Of a DNA stretch of 64,000 nucleotides, positions 51,952-61,514 are shown piece by piece (within the stretch, counting starts at the first letter, position 1; each line of letters opens with the position of its first letter). The position numbers and the translations under genes are program-made. The notes beneath the pieces were generated by a model, which ran no database searches, was not told the DNA's origin, and saw only the letters and a program-made list of their open reading frames with translations. Source of the stretch: Thalassotalea insulae (GTDB lineage: Bacteria > Pseudomonadota > Gammaproteobacteria > Enterobacterales > Alteromonadaceae); the NCBI RefSeq assembly GCF_030161395.1, contig NZ_BSST01000001.1, positions 2,480,001-2,544,000 of the forward strand, written 5' to 3'.

Positions 51952-54111
51952 ATGTTATTTCAAGGCAAGAGCCTTTCTGCCGAGCTGTTGGACAACGGTA
52001 TTGTTGAATTTAAGTTCGATGCCGAAGGTTCAGTAAATAAGTTTGATCAGGAAACATTTAAAGAATATCGAGAAATTGTAGCTGCCATCAATAATTGCAG
52101 CGAGGCAAAAGGTGTATTGGTAACGTCTGGTAAGTCTAGCTTTATCGTTGGCGCTGACATTACTGAATTTTTGGACATGTTCAAAAAACCAGAAGATGAA
52201 CTGGTGCCGTGGATTAAAGCGGGCTCGGACGTATTTGACAGCTTTGAAGATTTAAACATGCCGACCGTAGCAGCGATTAACGGTTTTGCCTTAGGTGGCG
52301 GCTGTGAAATGACTTTGGCTTGTGATTACCGTATTGCCGACAGTACCTGCTCTATCGGGCTACCGGAAGTGAAATTAGGCTTAATGCCTGGCTTTGGTGG
52401 CACGGTACGTTTACCACGTATCATTGGCGCTGATAATGCCGTTGAGTGGATGTCGACTGGTAAAGCGCATAAACCAGAGCAAGCATTAGCAGTTGGGGTG
52501 TTAGATGCGGTAGTCGCACCGGAAGGTTTACGTGAAGCGGCACTTAAAACCTTACAACAAGCGATAGATGGTAAATTGGATTGGCGCGCCAAACGTCAGC
52601 CGAAACTGGAGCCGCTAAAACTATCACCAACTGAAAGTGTCATGACTTTTACCACTTGTAAGGGCATGATCGCGGCTAAAGCCGGTAAGCATTATCCCGC
52701 GCCTATGGTAACGGTTAGTACGATTGAGGCAGCAGCAGGTTTAGATCGTGCAGGTGCCATGGCATTGGAAAATCAGGGGTTTGCTAAGTTAGCTAAAACT
52801 GATGCTGCGACTGCGCAAATTGGTCTGTTTCTGGCTGATCAGGTGGTTAAAGGAAAAGCGAAAAAGGCTGGTAAGTTAGCAACGAAATCTGTTGATCGTG
52901 CTGCAGTATTAGGTGCTGGTATTATGGGTGGCGGGATCGCTTATCAATCCGCCTATAAAGGCACCCCGATTGTCATGAAAGATATTAATAACCAGGCGTT
53001 GGATCTGGGTTTAACCACGGCTGCCGGTATCTTATCAAAGCTTGCCGATCGTGGTCGTATTAACGCTAAGAAAATGGCTGGTGTGTTAAATAATATAACG
53101 CCAACTTTAAGTTATGACAGCGTTAAAGATGTTGATATTGTTGTTGAAGCGGTAGTTGAAAACCCTAAAGTGAAAGCTGCAGTGTTAGCGGAAGTGGAAA
53201 GTCATGTTAGTGAAGACGCTATTGTCACTTCAAATACTTCTACTATTTCTATTGATTTGCTAGCACAAAGTGTGAAACGAAAAGATAAGTTCTGTGGCAT
53301 GCACTTCTTTAATCCGGTGCATAAAATGCCGTTAGTGGAAGTGATCCGTGGCAGTGAAACATCCGATGAAACGGTTGCCGCCGTCGTTGCATATGCCGCT
53401 AAAATGGGTAAGTCGCCGATTGTAGTGAACGACTGTCCAGGTTTTTACATCAACCGGGTGTTATTTCCATATTTTGCCGGTTTTAGCCAATTATTGCTCG
53501 AAGGTGCTGACTTTGTTGCGGTAGATAAAGTGATGGAAAAACAATTTGGCTGGCCGATGGGACCTGCGTATTTACTTGATGTTGTTGGTATCGACACTGC
53601 AGATCACTGTACCGGTGTGATGTCGGAAGGTTTCCCAACACGAATGGCTAAAATTACTAACGATCCGGTTAGTGCCTTGTATCAGGCTGATCGTTTAGGC
53701 CAGAAAAATGGTGGGGGCTTCTTTGATTACGGTAAAGATAAACGTGGTAAGCCAACCAAAGTAGCAGCGCAGGCCGCATACGATCTGTTTCAAGTGGAAC
53801 AAAAAGAGTTTACTGCTGATGAAATTATTGCCCGCTTAATGATCCCTATGGTTAATGAAGTGATTCGTTGTTTAGAAGAAGGCGTCGTTGATAGTGCAGC
53901 TGAAGCGGATATGGGGTTAATTTACGGCTTAGGTTTCCCACCGTTTAGAGGTGGTCCAATTCGTTATCTTGAAACCTTAGGGTTAGATAACTTTATTGCT
54001 ATGGCAGATAAATATGCGCATTTAGGTGAAATTTATCAGGTAACCGATGGTTTAAGAACCATGGCTGCCTCAGGCCAATCATATTTTACAACTGATGTTA
54101 AACAAGCGTAG
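51952..54111 (+). CDS. fadB: Fatty acid oxidation complex alpha subunit FadB
   Basis: Multifunctional beta-oxidation enzyme: enoyl-CoA hydratase/isomerase N-terminal domain (about 1-190, with IVGADITEF and NGFALGGGCEM) and 3-hydroxyacyl-CoA dehydrogenase (about 310-600, Rossmann motif AVLGAGIMGGGIAY and MHFFNPVHKMPLVEVIRG). Length 719 residues agrees with FadB (729 in E. coli), as does PKLEPLKLS. The ATG at 51952 has GAGGAG upstream; the frame runs to 51937. Forms a complex with FadA, encoded 9 nt downstream. Confidence 0.97.
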   Translation: MLFQGKSLSAELLDNGIVEFKFDAEGSVNKFDQETFKEYREIVAAINNCSEAKGVLVTSGKSSFIVGADITEFLDMFKKPEDELVPWIKAGSDVFDSFEDLNMPTVAAINGFALGGGCEMTLACDYRIADSTCSIGLPEVKLGLMPGFGGTVRLPRIIGADNAVEWMSTGKAHKPEQALAVGVLDAVVAPEGLREAALKTLQQAIDGKLDWRAKRQPKLEPLKLSPTESVMTFTTCKGMIAAKAGKHYPAPMVTVSTIEAAAGLDRAGAMALENQGFAKLAKTDAATAQIGLFLADQVVKGKAKKAGKLATKSVDRAAVLGAGIMGGGIAYQSAYKGTPIVMKDINNQALDLGLTTAAGILSKLADRGRINAKKMAGVLNNITPTLSYDSVKDVDIVVEAVVENPKVKAAVLAEVESHVSEDAIVTSNTSTISIDLLAQSVKRKDKFCGMHFFNPVHKMPLVEVIRGSETSDETVAAVVAYAAKMGKSPIVVNDCPGFYINRVLFPYFAGFSQLLLEGADFVAVDKVMEKQFGWPMGPAYLLDVVGIDTADHCTGVMSEGFPTRMAKITNDPVSALYQADRLGQKNGGGFFDYGKDKRGKPTKVAAQAAYDLFQVEQKEFTADEIIARLMIPMVNEVIRCLEEGVVDSAAEADMGLIYGLGFPPFRGGPIRYLETLGLDNFIAMADKYAHLGEIYQVTDGLRTMAASGQSYFTTDVKQA

Positions 54112-54120
54112 GAGCCTCTC

Positions 54121-55284
54121 ATGAAAGATGTCGTAATTATCGATACTATTCGTACACCAATGGGACGCTCGAAGGCGGGCGTTTTCCGTAATGTTCGTGC
54201 AGAGACACTGTCTGCACATCTGATGCAACAGTTATTAGTGCGTAACCCTAATTTAGATCCAGGATTAATAGACGATATTATCTGGGGGAATGTTAAGCAA
54301 ACTAAAGAGCAGGGCTTTAATATTGCCCGTAATGCCCAGTTATTAACGGATATCCCTAAACATGTTGGCGCGGTCACCGTCAATCGTTTATGTGGTTCAT
54401 CAATGCAAGCCTTGCATGATGCCACTACTAATATCATGGCGGGTCAGGGAGATGTCTTTATTGTTGGTGGCGTAGAGCATATGGGCCATGTGCCTATGAT
54501 GTATGACGTAGATTTTGATCCGGCATTAAGCAAGTATATTTCTCGTGCGGCCGGCAACATGGGGTTAACCGCAGAATTATTGGGTAAACAACATGGCATC
54601 ACTCGTGAACAACAGGATGCGTTTGCTGCCCGCTCACATCAAAGAGCACACCAGGCAACATTAGAAGGCCGCTGGGCTAATGAAATTGTTGCTACCCAAG
54701 GCCACGATGCTATTGGGGCTTTATCTTTAATAGAGCACGATGAAGTGATCCGTCCGGAAACCACTGTCGAGACGCTAGCAGGGTTACGACCAGTGTTCGA
54801 TCCTGCTAATGGTACTGTTACTGCTGGTACGTCTTCAGCATTGTCAGATGGAGCGTCAGCGATGTTAGTAATGTCTGCTGATCGTGCCAAGGAACTTGGT
54901 TTAACGCCTAGAGCTAAAATCCGTGGAATGGGGGTTGCAGGCTGCGATCCATCGACTATGGGGTTTGGTCCGGTTCCCGCAACGAAAAAGGCATTAAAAC
55001 GTGCAGGCTTATCGCTTGCAGACATTGAATTAGCAGAGTTTAATGAAGCATTTGCCGCTCAAGCGTTATCTTGTGTTCGTGCATTAGGGTTAGAAGAGCG
55101 TGCCGAAGATATGGTTAACCTTAATGGCGGTGCTATTGCCCTAGGTCACCCGTTAGGATGCTCTGGGACTCGTATTACCGGGACGTTATTGAACTTGATG
55201 GAAGGACAAGATGTTAACCTTGGACTTGCAACTATGTGTATCGGTTTAGGCCAAGGTATTGCGACTATTATTGAGCGTGTATAA
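54121..55284 (+). CDS. fadA: 3-ketoacyl-CoA thiolase FadA
   Basis: Beta subunit of the fatty acid oxidation complex; cleaves 3-ketoacyl-CoA. Nucleophile Cys91 (RLCGSSMQALHD), His343 (GHPLGCSGTR) and Cys373 (MCIGLGQG), the thiolase triad, are all present. 387 residues, as in E. coli FadA. RBS AGGAG upstream. Cotranscribed with fadB (9-nt gap) and followed by a terminator. Confidence 0.97.
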   Translation: MKDVVIIDTIRTPMGRSKAGVFRNVRAETLSAHLMQQLLVRNPNLDPGLIDDIIWGNVKQTKEQGFNIARNAQLLTDIPKHVGAVTVNRLCGSSMQALHDATTNIMAGQGDVFIVGGVEHMGHVPMMYDVDFDPALSKYISRAAGNMGLTAELLGKQHGITREQQDAFAARSHQRAHQATLEGRWANEIVATQGHDAIGALSLIEHDEVIRPETTVETLAGLRPVFDPANGTVTAGTSSALSDGASAMLVMSADRAKELGLTPRAKIRGMGVAGCDPSTMGFGPVPATKKALKRAGLSLADIELAEFNEAFAAQALSCVRALGLEERAEDMVNLNGGAIALGHPLGCSGTRITGTLLNLMEGQDVNLGLATMCIGLGQGIATIIERV

Positions 55285-55313
55285 CGCGTTTATTGATAGC
55301 GAATAAAGTATTA

Positions 55314-55352
55314 AAAAACGCCAAGCCGTAATAAAGGAGCTTGGCGTTTTTA
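55314..55352. terminator. Bidirectional terminator between fadA and the GGDEF-EAL gene
   Basis: CGCCAAGC (55319-55326), 12-base loop, GCTTGGCG (55339-55346), flanked by AAAAAA on the left and TTTTT on the right, so it can serve both converging transcripts. Confidence 0.92.
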
Positions 55353-55361
55353 TTTGTTGGT

Positions 55362-57074
55362 TTATTTATTGTAACGGAAGTTTTTAGCTATTATCCAAGG
55401 AATAAGCTTATCGGCTGCCATTGGCTTCGCATAATAGTAGCCTTGTACTATTTCTCCCCCTAATGATTGGAATTTCTTCAATTGTGCTTTTGTTTCAATA
55501 CCTTCTGCAATCAATCGGTAGTTAAAATCTTTACTTAGCCCGATAATACTTTTTACGATCGCCTCATCTTTTTTATCTGTTTTAATATTTTGGATAAAAG
55601 CTCTATCTACTTTTAATGTGTTAAGCGGTAATTGTTTTAAATAATTGAGCGAGGCGAAGCCGGTACCAAAATCGTCTAAGGCAATGTTAATGCCTAGTGC
55701 TTGGCATTTACTTAATACTTCCACTGCCTCATCAATATTTGCTATTGATACTGATTCCAGTACCTCAATTTCTAGTAGAGAGTAAATACTTTTAGGGTAA
55801 TCAATTAAACTTTCGTGTAAGCGATCGATAAAATCTCTTTTGAGAATATGAGCGGGCGTAATATTGATACTGACCTGAATGTTATAACCGGCTTTACGCC
55901 AAAGTGCACATTGCTTTAGAGCATGGTTGATGACCCATTCACCTATTTTAATTCCCATCGCTGAATGTTCTAACGCGTGTGAGAAGTAGCTAGGTGAAAG
56001 TACTCCTTGCTCAGGATGATGCCAGCGAATTAGCGCTTCGACACCAATGAATTCATTAGTTATGCTGTTAATCTTAGGTTGATATAACAAATTAAATTGT
56101 TTGCTGTCTATTGCGGCACCAACTTCGGTCAGTAATTTTCTCAGCTGAACTTGTTTTTTTTCTTCTTCTGGATCAAAAAATGAAATTTTATTGCGACCAG
56201 AATTTTTTGCCTGATACATGGTTTGATCGGCGCGGCGTAATATTGTATCTGCGTCTAATTTAGCATCGTGAATAATAGTTACGCCAATACTGGCTGATAT
56301 TTTAACAAAGGACTCATTAGGTAATTGTATTGGCACACTTAAAATTAATAGGACACGTTTAAGTAAATCTTCACACTCCTCAATGTCATTAATGTCGTCT
56401 AGCAGTAGTACGAATTCATCGCCTCCTATTCTGGCTATAGTATCACTGGTACGTAGCGTATAAGTTAATTTTTTTGCTATTTCAACGAGAACAAAATCAC
56501 CAGCGTCATGACCGTGATTATCATTTATCGGTTTGAAGTGATCTAAATCGATAAAAGCCAATGCGGCTAGCTTTTCTTGTCTTTCAATATGTTTAATGGT
56601 TTGTCTTAACCTGTCCAATAATAATGGCCGACTAACAAGGCCAGTTAAATTGTCAAAATGGGCAAGCTCATTAATTTCTTGCTCATATTTAGCTTTACTA
56701 ATGGCGTTTAAAATTGCATGGAGTAGTTGAGTTGCCTTTAAGTGGTTTTTAATTAAGTAGTCACTGGCTCCTAGACGCATGGCTTCTGCTGCAACTTCCT
56801 CACTACCTAAGCCGGTGATAATAATAACAGCACAATTTTTATCTAATTGGGTACGAATTTGGTTTAGTAACTTCAGGCCGTCTTCGTTACCGAGGCGATA
56901 ATCAACAATAATACAGTCGTAGTCACTATTTTTTATAACTGCAATAGAGTCTTTAACAGATGAAGCTTCTTCAATGGAAGCTGGTAAATCAACCAGCTTC
57001 AACAAGCGACGTATTTTTTCTCTATCGACATCGTCATCATCGACTACAAGTAGCTTTAAGTCACTAGTATTCAT
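55362..57074 (-). CDS. Response regulator with GGDEF and EAL domains
   Basis: Bifunctional c-di-GMP enzyme of 570 residues: receiver (about 1-125, phospho-acceptor Asp58), GGDEF domain with an intact GGDEF (217-221) preceded by an inhibitory-site RxxD (RTSD, 208-211), and EAL domain with EAL at 346-348 and the DDFGTGFASLNYL loop. Both catalytic motifs look intact, so it may synthesise and hydrolyse c-di-GMP depending on receiver phosphorylation. Last gene of an operon with a single-domain receiver and a PAS kinase (24-nt gap to the receiver). Confidence 0.93.
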   Translation of the reverse strand: MNTSDLKLLVVDDDDVDREKIRRLLKLVDLPASIEEASSVKDSIAVIKNSDYDCIIVDYRLGNEDGLKLLNQIRTQLDKNCAVIIITGLGSEEVAAEAMRLGASDYLIKNHLKATQLLHAILNAISKAKYEQEINELAHFDNLTGLVSRPLLLDRLRQTIKHIERQEKLAALAFIDLDHFKPINDNHGHDAGDFVLVEIAKKLTYTLRTSDTIARIGGDEFVLLLDDINDIEECEDLLKRVLLILSVPIQLPNESFVKISASIGVTIIHDAKLDADTILRRADQTMYQAKNSGRNKISFFDPEEEKKQVQLRKLLTEVGAAIDSKQFNLLYQPKINSITNEFIGVEALIRWHHPEQGVLSPSYFSHALEHSAMGIKIGEWVINHALKQCALWRKAGYNIQVSINITPAHILKRDFIDRLHESLIDYPKSIYSLLEIEVLESVSIANIDEAVEVLSKCQALGINIALDDFGTGFASLNYLKQLPLNTLKVDRAFIQNIKTDKKDEAIVKSIIGLSKDFNYRLIAEGIETKAQLKKFQSLGGEIVQGYYYAKPMAADKLIPWIIAKNFRYNK

Positions 57075-57098
57075 CTATACCTATATCCTTATAGGGCT

Positions 57099-57524
57099 TT
57101 ATGGCGTCATTTCTACAGCTGTTTGATAGCTGAGTAATAACGATGCTAGCTTTGAAAATTGCGGCCCAACAGCAGACTTTACCATGTAACCGGCGACATT
57201 ATGATAGTACGCCTGAGTACGGTCAGTTTCTGAGTCTGATGTTGTTAAGACAAAAATGACTAAATCTTTCAGATCTGACGAGGTTCTCACTACCTCTAAA
57301 AACTCTAAGCCGTTCATAACTGGCATATTAAGATCTAGTAAAATAATTAGCGGGCGCTTTAAAGGGCTATATTCTTCATCAGCCCGCAATATATCGAGTG
57401 CCTCTTTGCCATGAGTTGCCAATACAATAGGGATATTCGGCGCTACTTTCGATAAGCTTCTGACCACAGCTTCTGCGGCAACATCATCGTCTTCCACTAA
57501 TAAGATATTGAGGTTTTTAATCAT
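57099..57524 (-). CDS. Single-domain response regulator (Rcp1-like)
   Basis: 141-residue receiver domain without an output domain. Acidic pocket Glu11/Asp12/Asp13, phospho-acceptor Asp64 (ILLDLNMPVMNG), Thr in VLTTSDSETD and Lys in YMVKSAVGP. Such free receivers commonly act in phosphorelays or bind phytochrome-type kinases. Its start overlaps the kinase stop by 8 nt, and the GGDEF-EAL regulator follows 24 nt downstream; it may therefore shuttle phosphate between them or compete for it. Confidence 0.93.
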   Translation of the reverse strand: MIKNLNILLVEDDDVAAEAVVRSLSKVAPNIPIVLATHGKEALDILRADEEYSPLKRPLIILLDLNMPVMNGLEFLEVVRTSSDLKDLVIFVLTTSDSETDRTQAYYHNVAGYMVKSAVGPQFSKLASLLLSYQTAVEMTP

Positions 57525-58980
57525 GGGTATCTTTCCTTATAAAACGCGGCCACCAAATATGAAAAGTTGCGCCTTTTTCCGGACTGTTATTTTCTACGCA
57601 TATGCGTCCACCATGGGTTTCTGCTAAACGTCGACAAACAGATAAGCCGATGCCGGAGTTGCCTCTTTCTGAGGAAGTGACCGTTTGAAATAACCTGAAT
57701 ATCCGCTCTGTTGCAGCTTCTGGGATACCGGGGCCATCATCAGAAACGGCAAAGTGCAACATGCTATTTTCGCGGTGGCAGGCAATATTGATGGTGCCTG
57801 CTTCCTGGTCATGGTGCTTAATAGCGTTGCTGATCACGTTGCGTAAAATGGTTTCCAGTGGGGTCAGGGTTGATCTTATTTGACCTTCTGAAATGTCGAG
57901 TGTCAGTTTAAATGATTTTGGAATTTCCAAAAGTGCTAAGGTATTGTCGATGAGTTCTTTTATATTAATCGAGCGAATATCGGATTGAATATTCCCGGCA
58001 CGGGCATAGGAGAGCAGGTTGTTAATCATAGTCTCCATCTTATCGACTCGTATGGAAATACGGTCGATGTTTTTATCAATATCTGGTGAACGTTCTGCTG
58101 GTAAGTCTTCTTTAATCCATTCCAGAAGATCTGATATGCCGCGCAGAGGGGAGCGCAAATCATGGGAGGCTACATAAGTAAATTCTTCAAGATTGGTGTT
58201 GGTCTCTTTAAGTTTATTTTCCATGCGTTTTCGAGTGGTAATATCCACCAGTGAAACCAAGATCATTTTATTGTTGTTTTCGTCAACAAACGGCTTTAAG
58301 CCTATTTCTATCGGAAACTCTCTGCCATCAGCGTGTAGAGCCGTTAAATCTCGACCGACTCCCATCATTCTGACGCTTGGCTGTTCAGTATAAGATTGTC
58401 TTAAATGCTGATGACCATTGCGATAACGCAGCGGTAGCAGCATTTCAATTGACTGACCAACCAGTTCGTCTATGCTATAGCCGAAACAGCTGCATAATGA
58501 GGTGTTGGCGAACGAGATAGTCCCTTCTTGACTGACGACCAGTACGCCATATGGGGCGTGGCTGACAGAGTTTTTAAACATTTGATTGGCTTGCAGGCGG
58601 GCAGAAATGTCGACTAGTGTAGCTAGTACTAGAGTATGACCATCGACCTCAATAGGATTTAAGCCTATTTCTATCGGGATTTTTTCGCCATCTTTTTTTA
58701 AGGCAAATAGTTCTCTGCCTGCCCCCATTTGCCGCTTTGCTGGGGATGTTAAAAAGTGCTGCATCAGTGATTGATGCCTACTACGGTATTCTTCTGGCAA
58801 CAGCTTTTCTATATTGCTATCAGCCAATTCTTCCAGTTGATAACCTAAGGTGTTAGCAAGTTCATGATTACAATGTAATATATTGCCTAGTGAGTCGACC
58901 ACTATGGCACCGGAAGGAATAATATTTACTAGCAAACCCAGTTGCTGCTCTTCTAACGAGAACCGTGTCTTTATATCCAT
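57517..58980 (-). CDS. Soluble histidine kinase with tandem PAS domains
   Basis: 487-residue cytoplasmic kinase: PAS 1 (about 14-128), PAS 2 (about 136-250), a coiled coil, HisKA with phospho-acceptor His273 (VASHDLRSPLRGISDLLEW), and HATPase with NAIKHHD, DDGPGIPE and GIGLSVCRRLAETHGG. No membrane segment. The two PAS domains are near duplicates, each having GxGRxLxALxxDGxxxPIEIGL. Cofactor (heme, flavin or none) cannot be read from this. First gene of the kinase-receiver-GGDEF/EAL operon; the phosphate path to c-di-GMP output is inferred from gene order. Confidence 0.92.
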   Translation of the reverse strand: MDIKTRFSLEEQQLGLLVNIIPSGAIVVDSLGNILHCNHELANTLGYQLEELADSNIEKLLPEEYRSRHQSLMQHFLTSPAKRQMGAGRELFALKKDGEKIPIEIGLNPIEVDGHTLVLATLVDISARLQANQMFKNSVSHAPYGVLVVSQEGTISFANTSLCSCFGYSIDELVGQSIEMLLPLRYRNGHQHLRQSYTEQPSVRMMGVGRDLTALHADGREFPIEIGLKPFVDENNNKMILVSLVDITTRKRMENKLKETNTNLEEFTYVASHDLRSPLRGISDLLEWIKEDLPAERSPDIDKNIDRISIRVDKMETMINNLLSYARAGNIQSDIRSINIKELIDNTLALLEIPKSFKLTLDISEGQIRSTLTPLETILRNVISNAIKHHDQEAGTINIACHRENSMLHFAVSDDGPGIPEAATERIFRLFQTVTSSERGNSGIGLSVCRRLAETHGGRICVENNSPEKGATFHIWWPRFIRKDTHD

Positions 58981-59319
58981 ATAATAGTAATTATTTTAAA
59001 AAGCGCCTATGTCTTTTTATAGTGCAGAAGTACAATAAAAGCGAGTTTTAGTCGCAATGTTTTTGATGAAACTTTTGTTGCGTGACAGATGAAACTACCC
59101 GTTCTACGGGCTGGTTCCAAGTAATAATAAATGTTTTATTAGCAGCTTAGGAAATATCTTCAAACGCTCTAACTTTATCGCCAGTTCATTCTGATTGAAG
59201 TTGTTATAGCCATATATCTGCTCTTAGGGAAAGAGCTGTGCTAATAACATTTTCGTAAAAATAAAGCCCAATAGCAAAGTTTGTTATTGGGCTTTCATTC
59301 AAATTTGACTTACTAACTT
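58981..59319. other. Intergenic region between the PAS kinase and ppaC
   Basis: 339 bases: upstream region of the kinase operon on one side and the ppaC terminator on the other. Only a small hairpin CCCG-TTCTA-CGGG (59098-59110) is seen otherwise; no ORF supported. Confidence 0.5.
59258..59295 (-). terminator. Terminator of ppaC
   Basis: AAAGCCCAATA (59263-59273) pairs with TATTGGGCTTT (59285-59295), an 11-bp stem, with TATTTTTA after it on the minus strand; 25 nt past the ppaC stop. Confidence 0.9.
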
Positions 59320-60240
59320 TTAAGCTAACGAGTCTTGTAATGGTGGTACCACCTGTTTCTTACGAGAAAGTACACCGTCTAACCATACTCGACCATTTTC
59401 TGATGCTTTACCGTAGGCTTTTTCGGTTAAGTTATCGTTGTCACTGACTACTAGTACTTCCGAACCTTCTTTCATAATGTCGGTTAATAACAACATAACG
59501 CTATGGCGATTACCTTCGGCTTTAAGCTTGGCGATATCAGCTTCTAGCTGTTCTTTGATGTTGTCAAAGATGGCGAGGTCGATCACTTCTAACTGACCAA
59601 TACCGACTAAGTTACCATTCATATCAAAGTCTTTAAAGTCACGTAATACTAAGTCGCGGATTGGTGTGCCTTCAACAGCCGATTTTACTTTAAACATTTC
59701 CATGCCTAAGGCTTTTGGATCGTCAATGCCTGCTATTTCAGCTAATGCCTCAACACATTTGATATCGGCGGTGGTACAGGTTGGCGACTTAAAGATAACG
59801 GTATCAGATAAGATCGCGCACATCATGGCGCCGGCGATGTTCTTCGGGATTTCAACATTGTGGAAATCGTACATCATCTTGATAATAGTATTGGTACATC
59901 CTACCGGACGGATCCAGCACTCTAATGGCGTCGAGGTAGTAATATCGCCCAGTTTGTGATGGTCGATAATACCTAAAATAGTGGCATCATCGATATCATC
60001 AGGGCCCTGTGTACGTTCTGAATGGTCAACAATATATAAGCATTCACCTGCATAGCTCATTTTAAGCTCAGGTTGTTCAAAGCCAAATTTATCTAAAATA
60101 AATAGCGTCTCAGGTGATAATTCACCTAAACGTGCAGGTACCGTCTCTTCACCTAAGGTAGTTTTTAGATAAGAAAGCGCAATCGCTGAACAAATTGAAT
60201 CAGAATCCGGAATTTTATGTCCGACAACATAATGTGGCAT
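59320..60240 (-). CDS. ppaC: Manganese-dependent inorganic pyrophosphatase (family II)
   Basis: Hydrolyses pyrophosphate to phosphate, pulling biosynthetic reactions forward. DHH-superfamily motifs: VVGHKIPDSDSICSAIALSY (metal ligands His and two Asp), VDHSERTQG and IIDHHKLGD, and C-terminal DHHA2 domain with RKKQVVPPL (SRKKQ signature). 306 residues, full length. Cytoplasmic. No soluble family I enzyme is visible here. Separated from fbp by a terminator and 140 bases. Confidence 0.95.
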   Translation of the reverse strand: MPHYVVGHKIPDSDSICSAIALSYLKTTLGEETVPARLGELSPETLFILDKFGFEQPELKMSYAGECLYIVDHSERTQGPDDIDDATILGIIDHHKLGDITTSTPLECWIRPVGCTNTIIKMMYDFHNVEIPKNIAGAMMCAILSDTVIFKSPTCTTADIKCVEALAEIAGIDDPKALGMEMFKVKSAVEGTPIRDLVLRDFKDFDMNGNLVGIGQLEVIDLAIFDNIKEQLEADIAKLKAEGNRHSVMLLLTDIMKEGSEVLVVSDNDNLTEKAYGKASENGRVWLDGVLSRKKQVVPPLQDSLA

Positions 60241-60301
60241 ATTTTAATCTCATATGGCGTTAATCAGTAAACTAACGCTATTTTAACAAACTTTCATGAA
60301 T

Positions 60302-60335
60302 AAAAAAAAGCCACTTAAAGTATAAGTAGCTTTCT
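60302..60335 (-). terminator. Terminator of fbp
   Basis: On the minus strand AGCTACTTA and TAAGTGGCT pair with one G-U wobble (60309-60317 and 60323-60331), followed by a run of seven U (60302-60308). Confidence 0.85.
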
Positions 60336-60380
60336 TTTGAGAATATAGTGACTAAAAGGGGAAGCTTTTAGTTATTGTAC

Positions 60381-61349
60381 TTATTGATAGTAGCTTAAGC
60401 AGGTTTCGACTTCGTTTTTCGAACCCATGATCACTTCCACTCGTTGATGAATGCTATCCGGTTCTATATCCATAATACGACCTTGTGAAGTCATGGCTAA
60501 ACCACCTGCCTGTTCAATTAAAAAACTCATTGGATTGGCTTCATACATCAAACGTAATTTATAAGGTTTTTCCTGGTTTTTGTTGTCAGCAGGGTAAGTG
60601 AAAATACCACCGCGGGTTAATACTCGGTGAATATCTCCAACCATGGCTGCTATCCAGCGCATATTGAAATTTTTGCCGCGAGGGCCCTTTTCACCTAGCA
60701 CCAAATCATGAATGTAATTTTTCATTGGTTGCTGCCAGAACCTTTGGTTTGACATATTTATTGCGAATTCTTGGGTATCCTGAGGCACTTGCACATTGCG
60801 CTCTACCAGCAAATAGCCCCCATGGGTTCTATCTAATACATAAAAGTGGGTGCCTTTACCTGTGGTCATTACTAACATCGTGGATGGACCATAAAGGACA
60901 TAACCAGCACAAACCTGCTTATGACCTGGCTGTTTGAACATATCCGGATTATCGGCAGCCATGTCTTCAGGGGCTTGGTGAATGGAGAAGATGGTACCTA
61001 TTAATGAATTAATATCGATGTTGGAGCTGCCATCGAGAGGATCAAAAGAAACGATAAACTTGCCGTTTGGGTCACCGGCTACTGAAGTGTCTTCTTCTTC
61101 AGAGGAAATCGCTTTAACAAAGCCAGACTCAAGCAGAATATCTTTAAATAATTCATTTGCAACAACATCTAGCTTTTTTTGTACTTCACCCTGAATGTTT
61201 TCATCTAAGGTAGAGCCTAATAAGCCTCCTAAATGTGCCTGACTGACGCGAAAAGAAATTTCTTTGGTCGCTGCTAAAATGGTTTTTATTAATGAAATCA
61301 AATCTAAAGGTACATTATCCTGACGTAAAGCTGGGGCAAGTCGCTGCAT
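60381..61349 (-). CDS. fbp: Fructose-1,6-bisphosphatase class I
   Basis: Gluconeogenic phosphatase converting fructose-1,6-bisphosphate to fructose-6-phosphate. Family motifs: SEEED near residue 85 and FDPLDGSSNIDINSLIGTIF (about 105-125; the metal site DPLDGS), plus NMRWIAAMVGDIHRVL and IEQAGGLAMTSQGRIMDIEP. 322 residues, as expected. RBS AGGT before ATG at 61349. Its long upstream region contains a Cra-like motif. Allosteric AMP inhibition is typical of the family but not readable here. Confidence 0.96.
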   Translation of the reverse strand: MQRLAPALRQDNVPLDLISLIKTILAATKEISFRVSQAHLGGLLGSTLDENIQGEVQKKLDVVANELFKDILLESGFVKAISSEEEDTSVAGDPNGKFIVSFDPLDGSSNIDINSLIGTIFSIHQAPEDMAADNPDMFKQPGHKQVCAGYVLYGPSTMLVMTTGKGTHFYVLDRTHGGYLLVERNVQVPQDTQEFAINMSNQRFWQQPMKNYIHDLVLGEKGPRGKNFNMRWIAAMVGDIHRVLTRGGIFTYPADNKNQEKPYKLRLMYEANPMSFLIEQAGGLAMTSQGRIMDIEPDSIHQRVEVIMGSKNEVETCLSYYQ

Positions 61350-61502
61350 GGTTTTACCTAATTCTTTAGTGAAATACTCTTTTTGAGTAAATTAGTTATT
61401 GTTTCTTTTTACTTCTGCTGGCAGCTATACACTGACTAAGTAAAAGTAGGTACGTTAAAGTTTATCGTTTTTTAGCGTTAAAGTAAGCATAGCAATGAAA
61501 AC

Positions 61503-61514
61503 TGAAACCTTTCA
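61503..61514. promoter_or_regulatory. Cra/FruR-like operator upstream of fbp
   Basis: TGAAACCTTTCA matches the E. coli Cra pattern (TGAAWCSNTW core, typically TGAAACGTTTCA) at all core positions. It is 154-165 nt upstream of the fbp start, inside the loop of an inverted repeat. Cra activates gluconeogenic genes in E. coli. Whether this organism has Cra is unknown to me. Confidence 0.35.

Noticed and set aside
51795..52007. 70-residue ORF overlapping the start of fadB
   Set aside because: Mostly inside fadB in another frame, no SD, and the fadB start and RBS are well supported.
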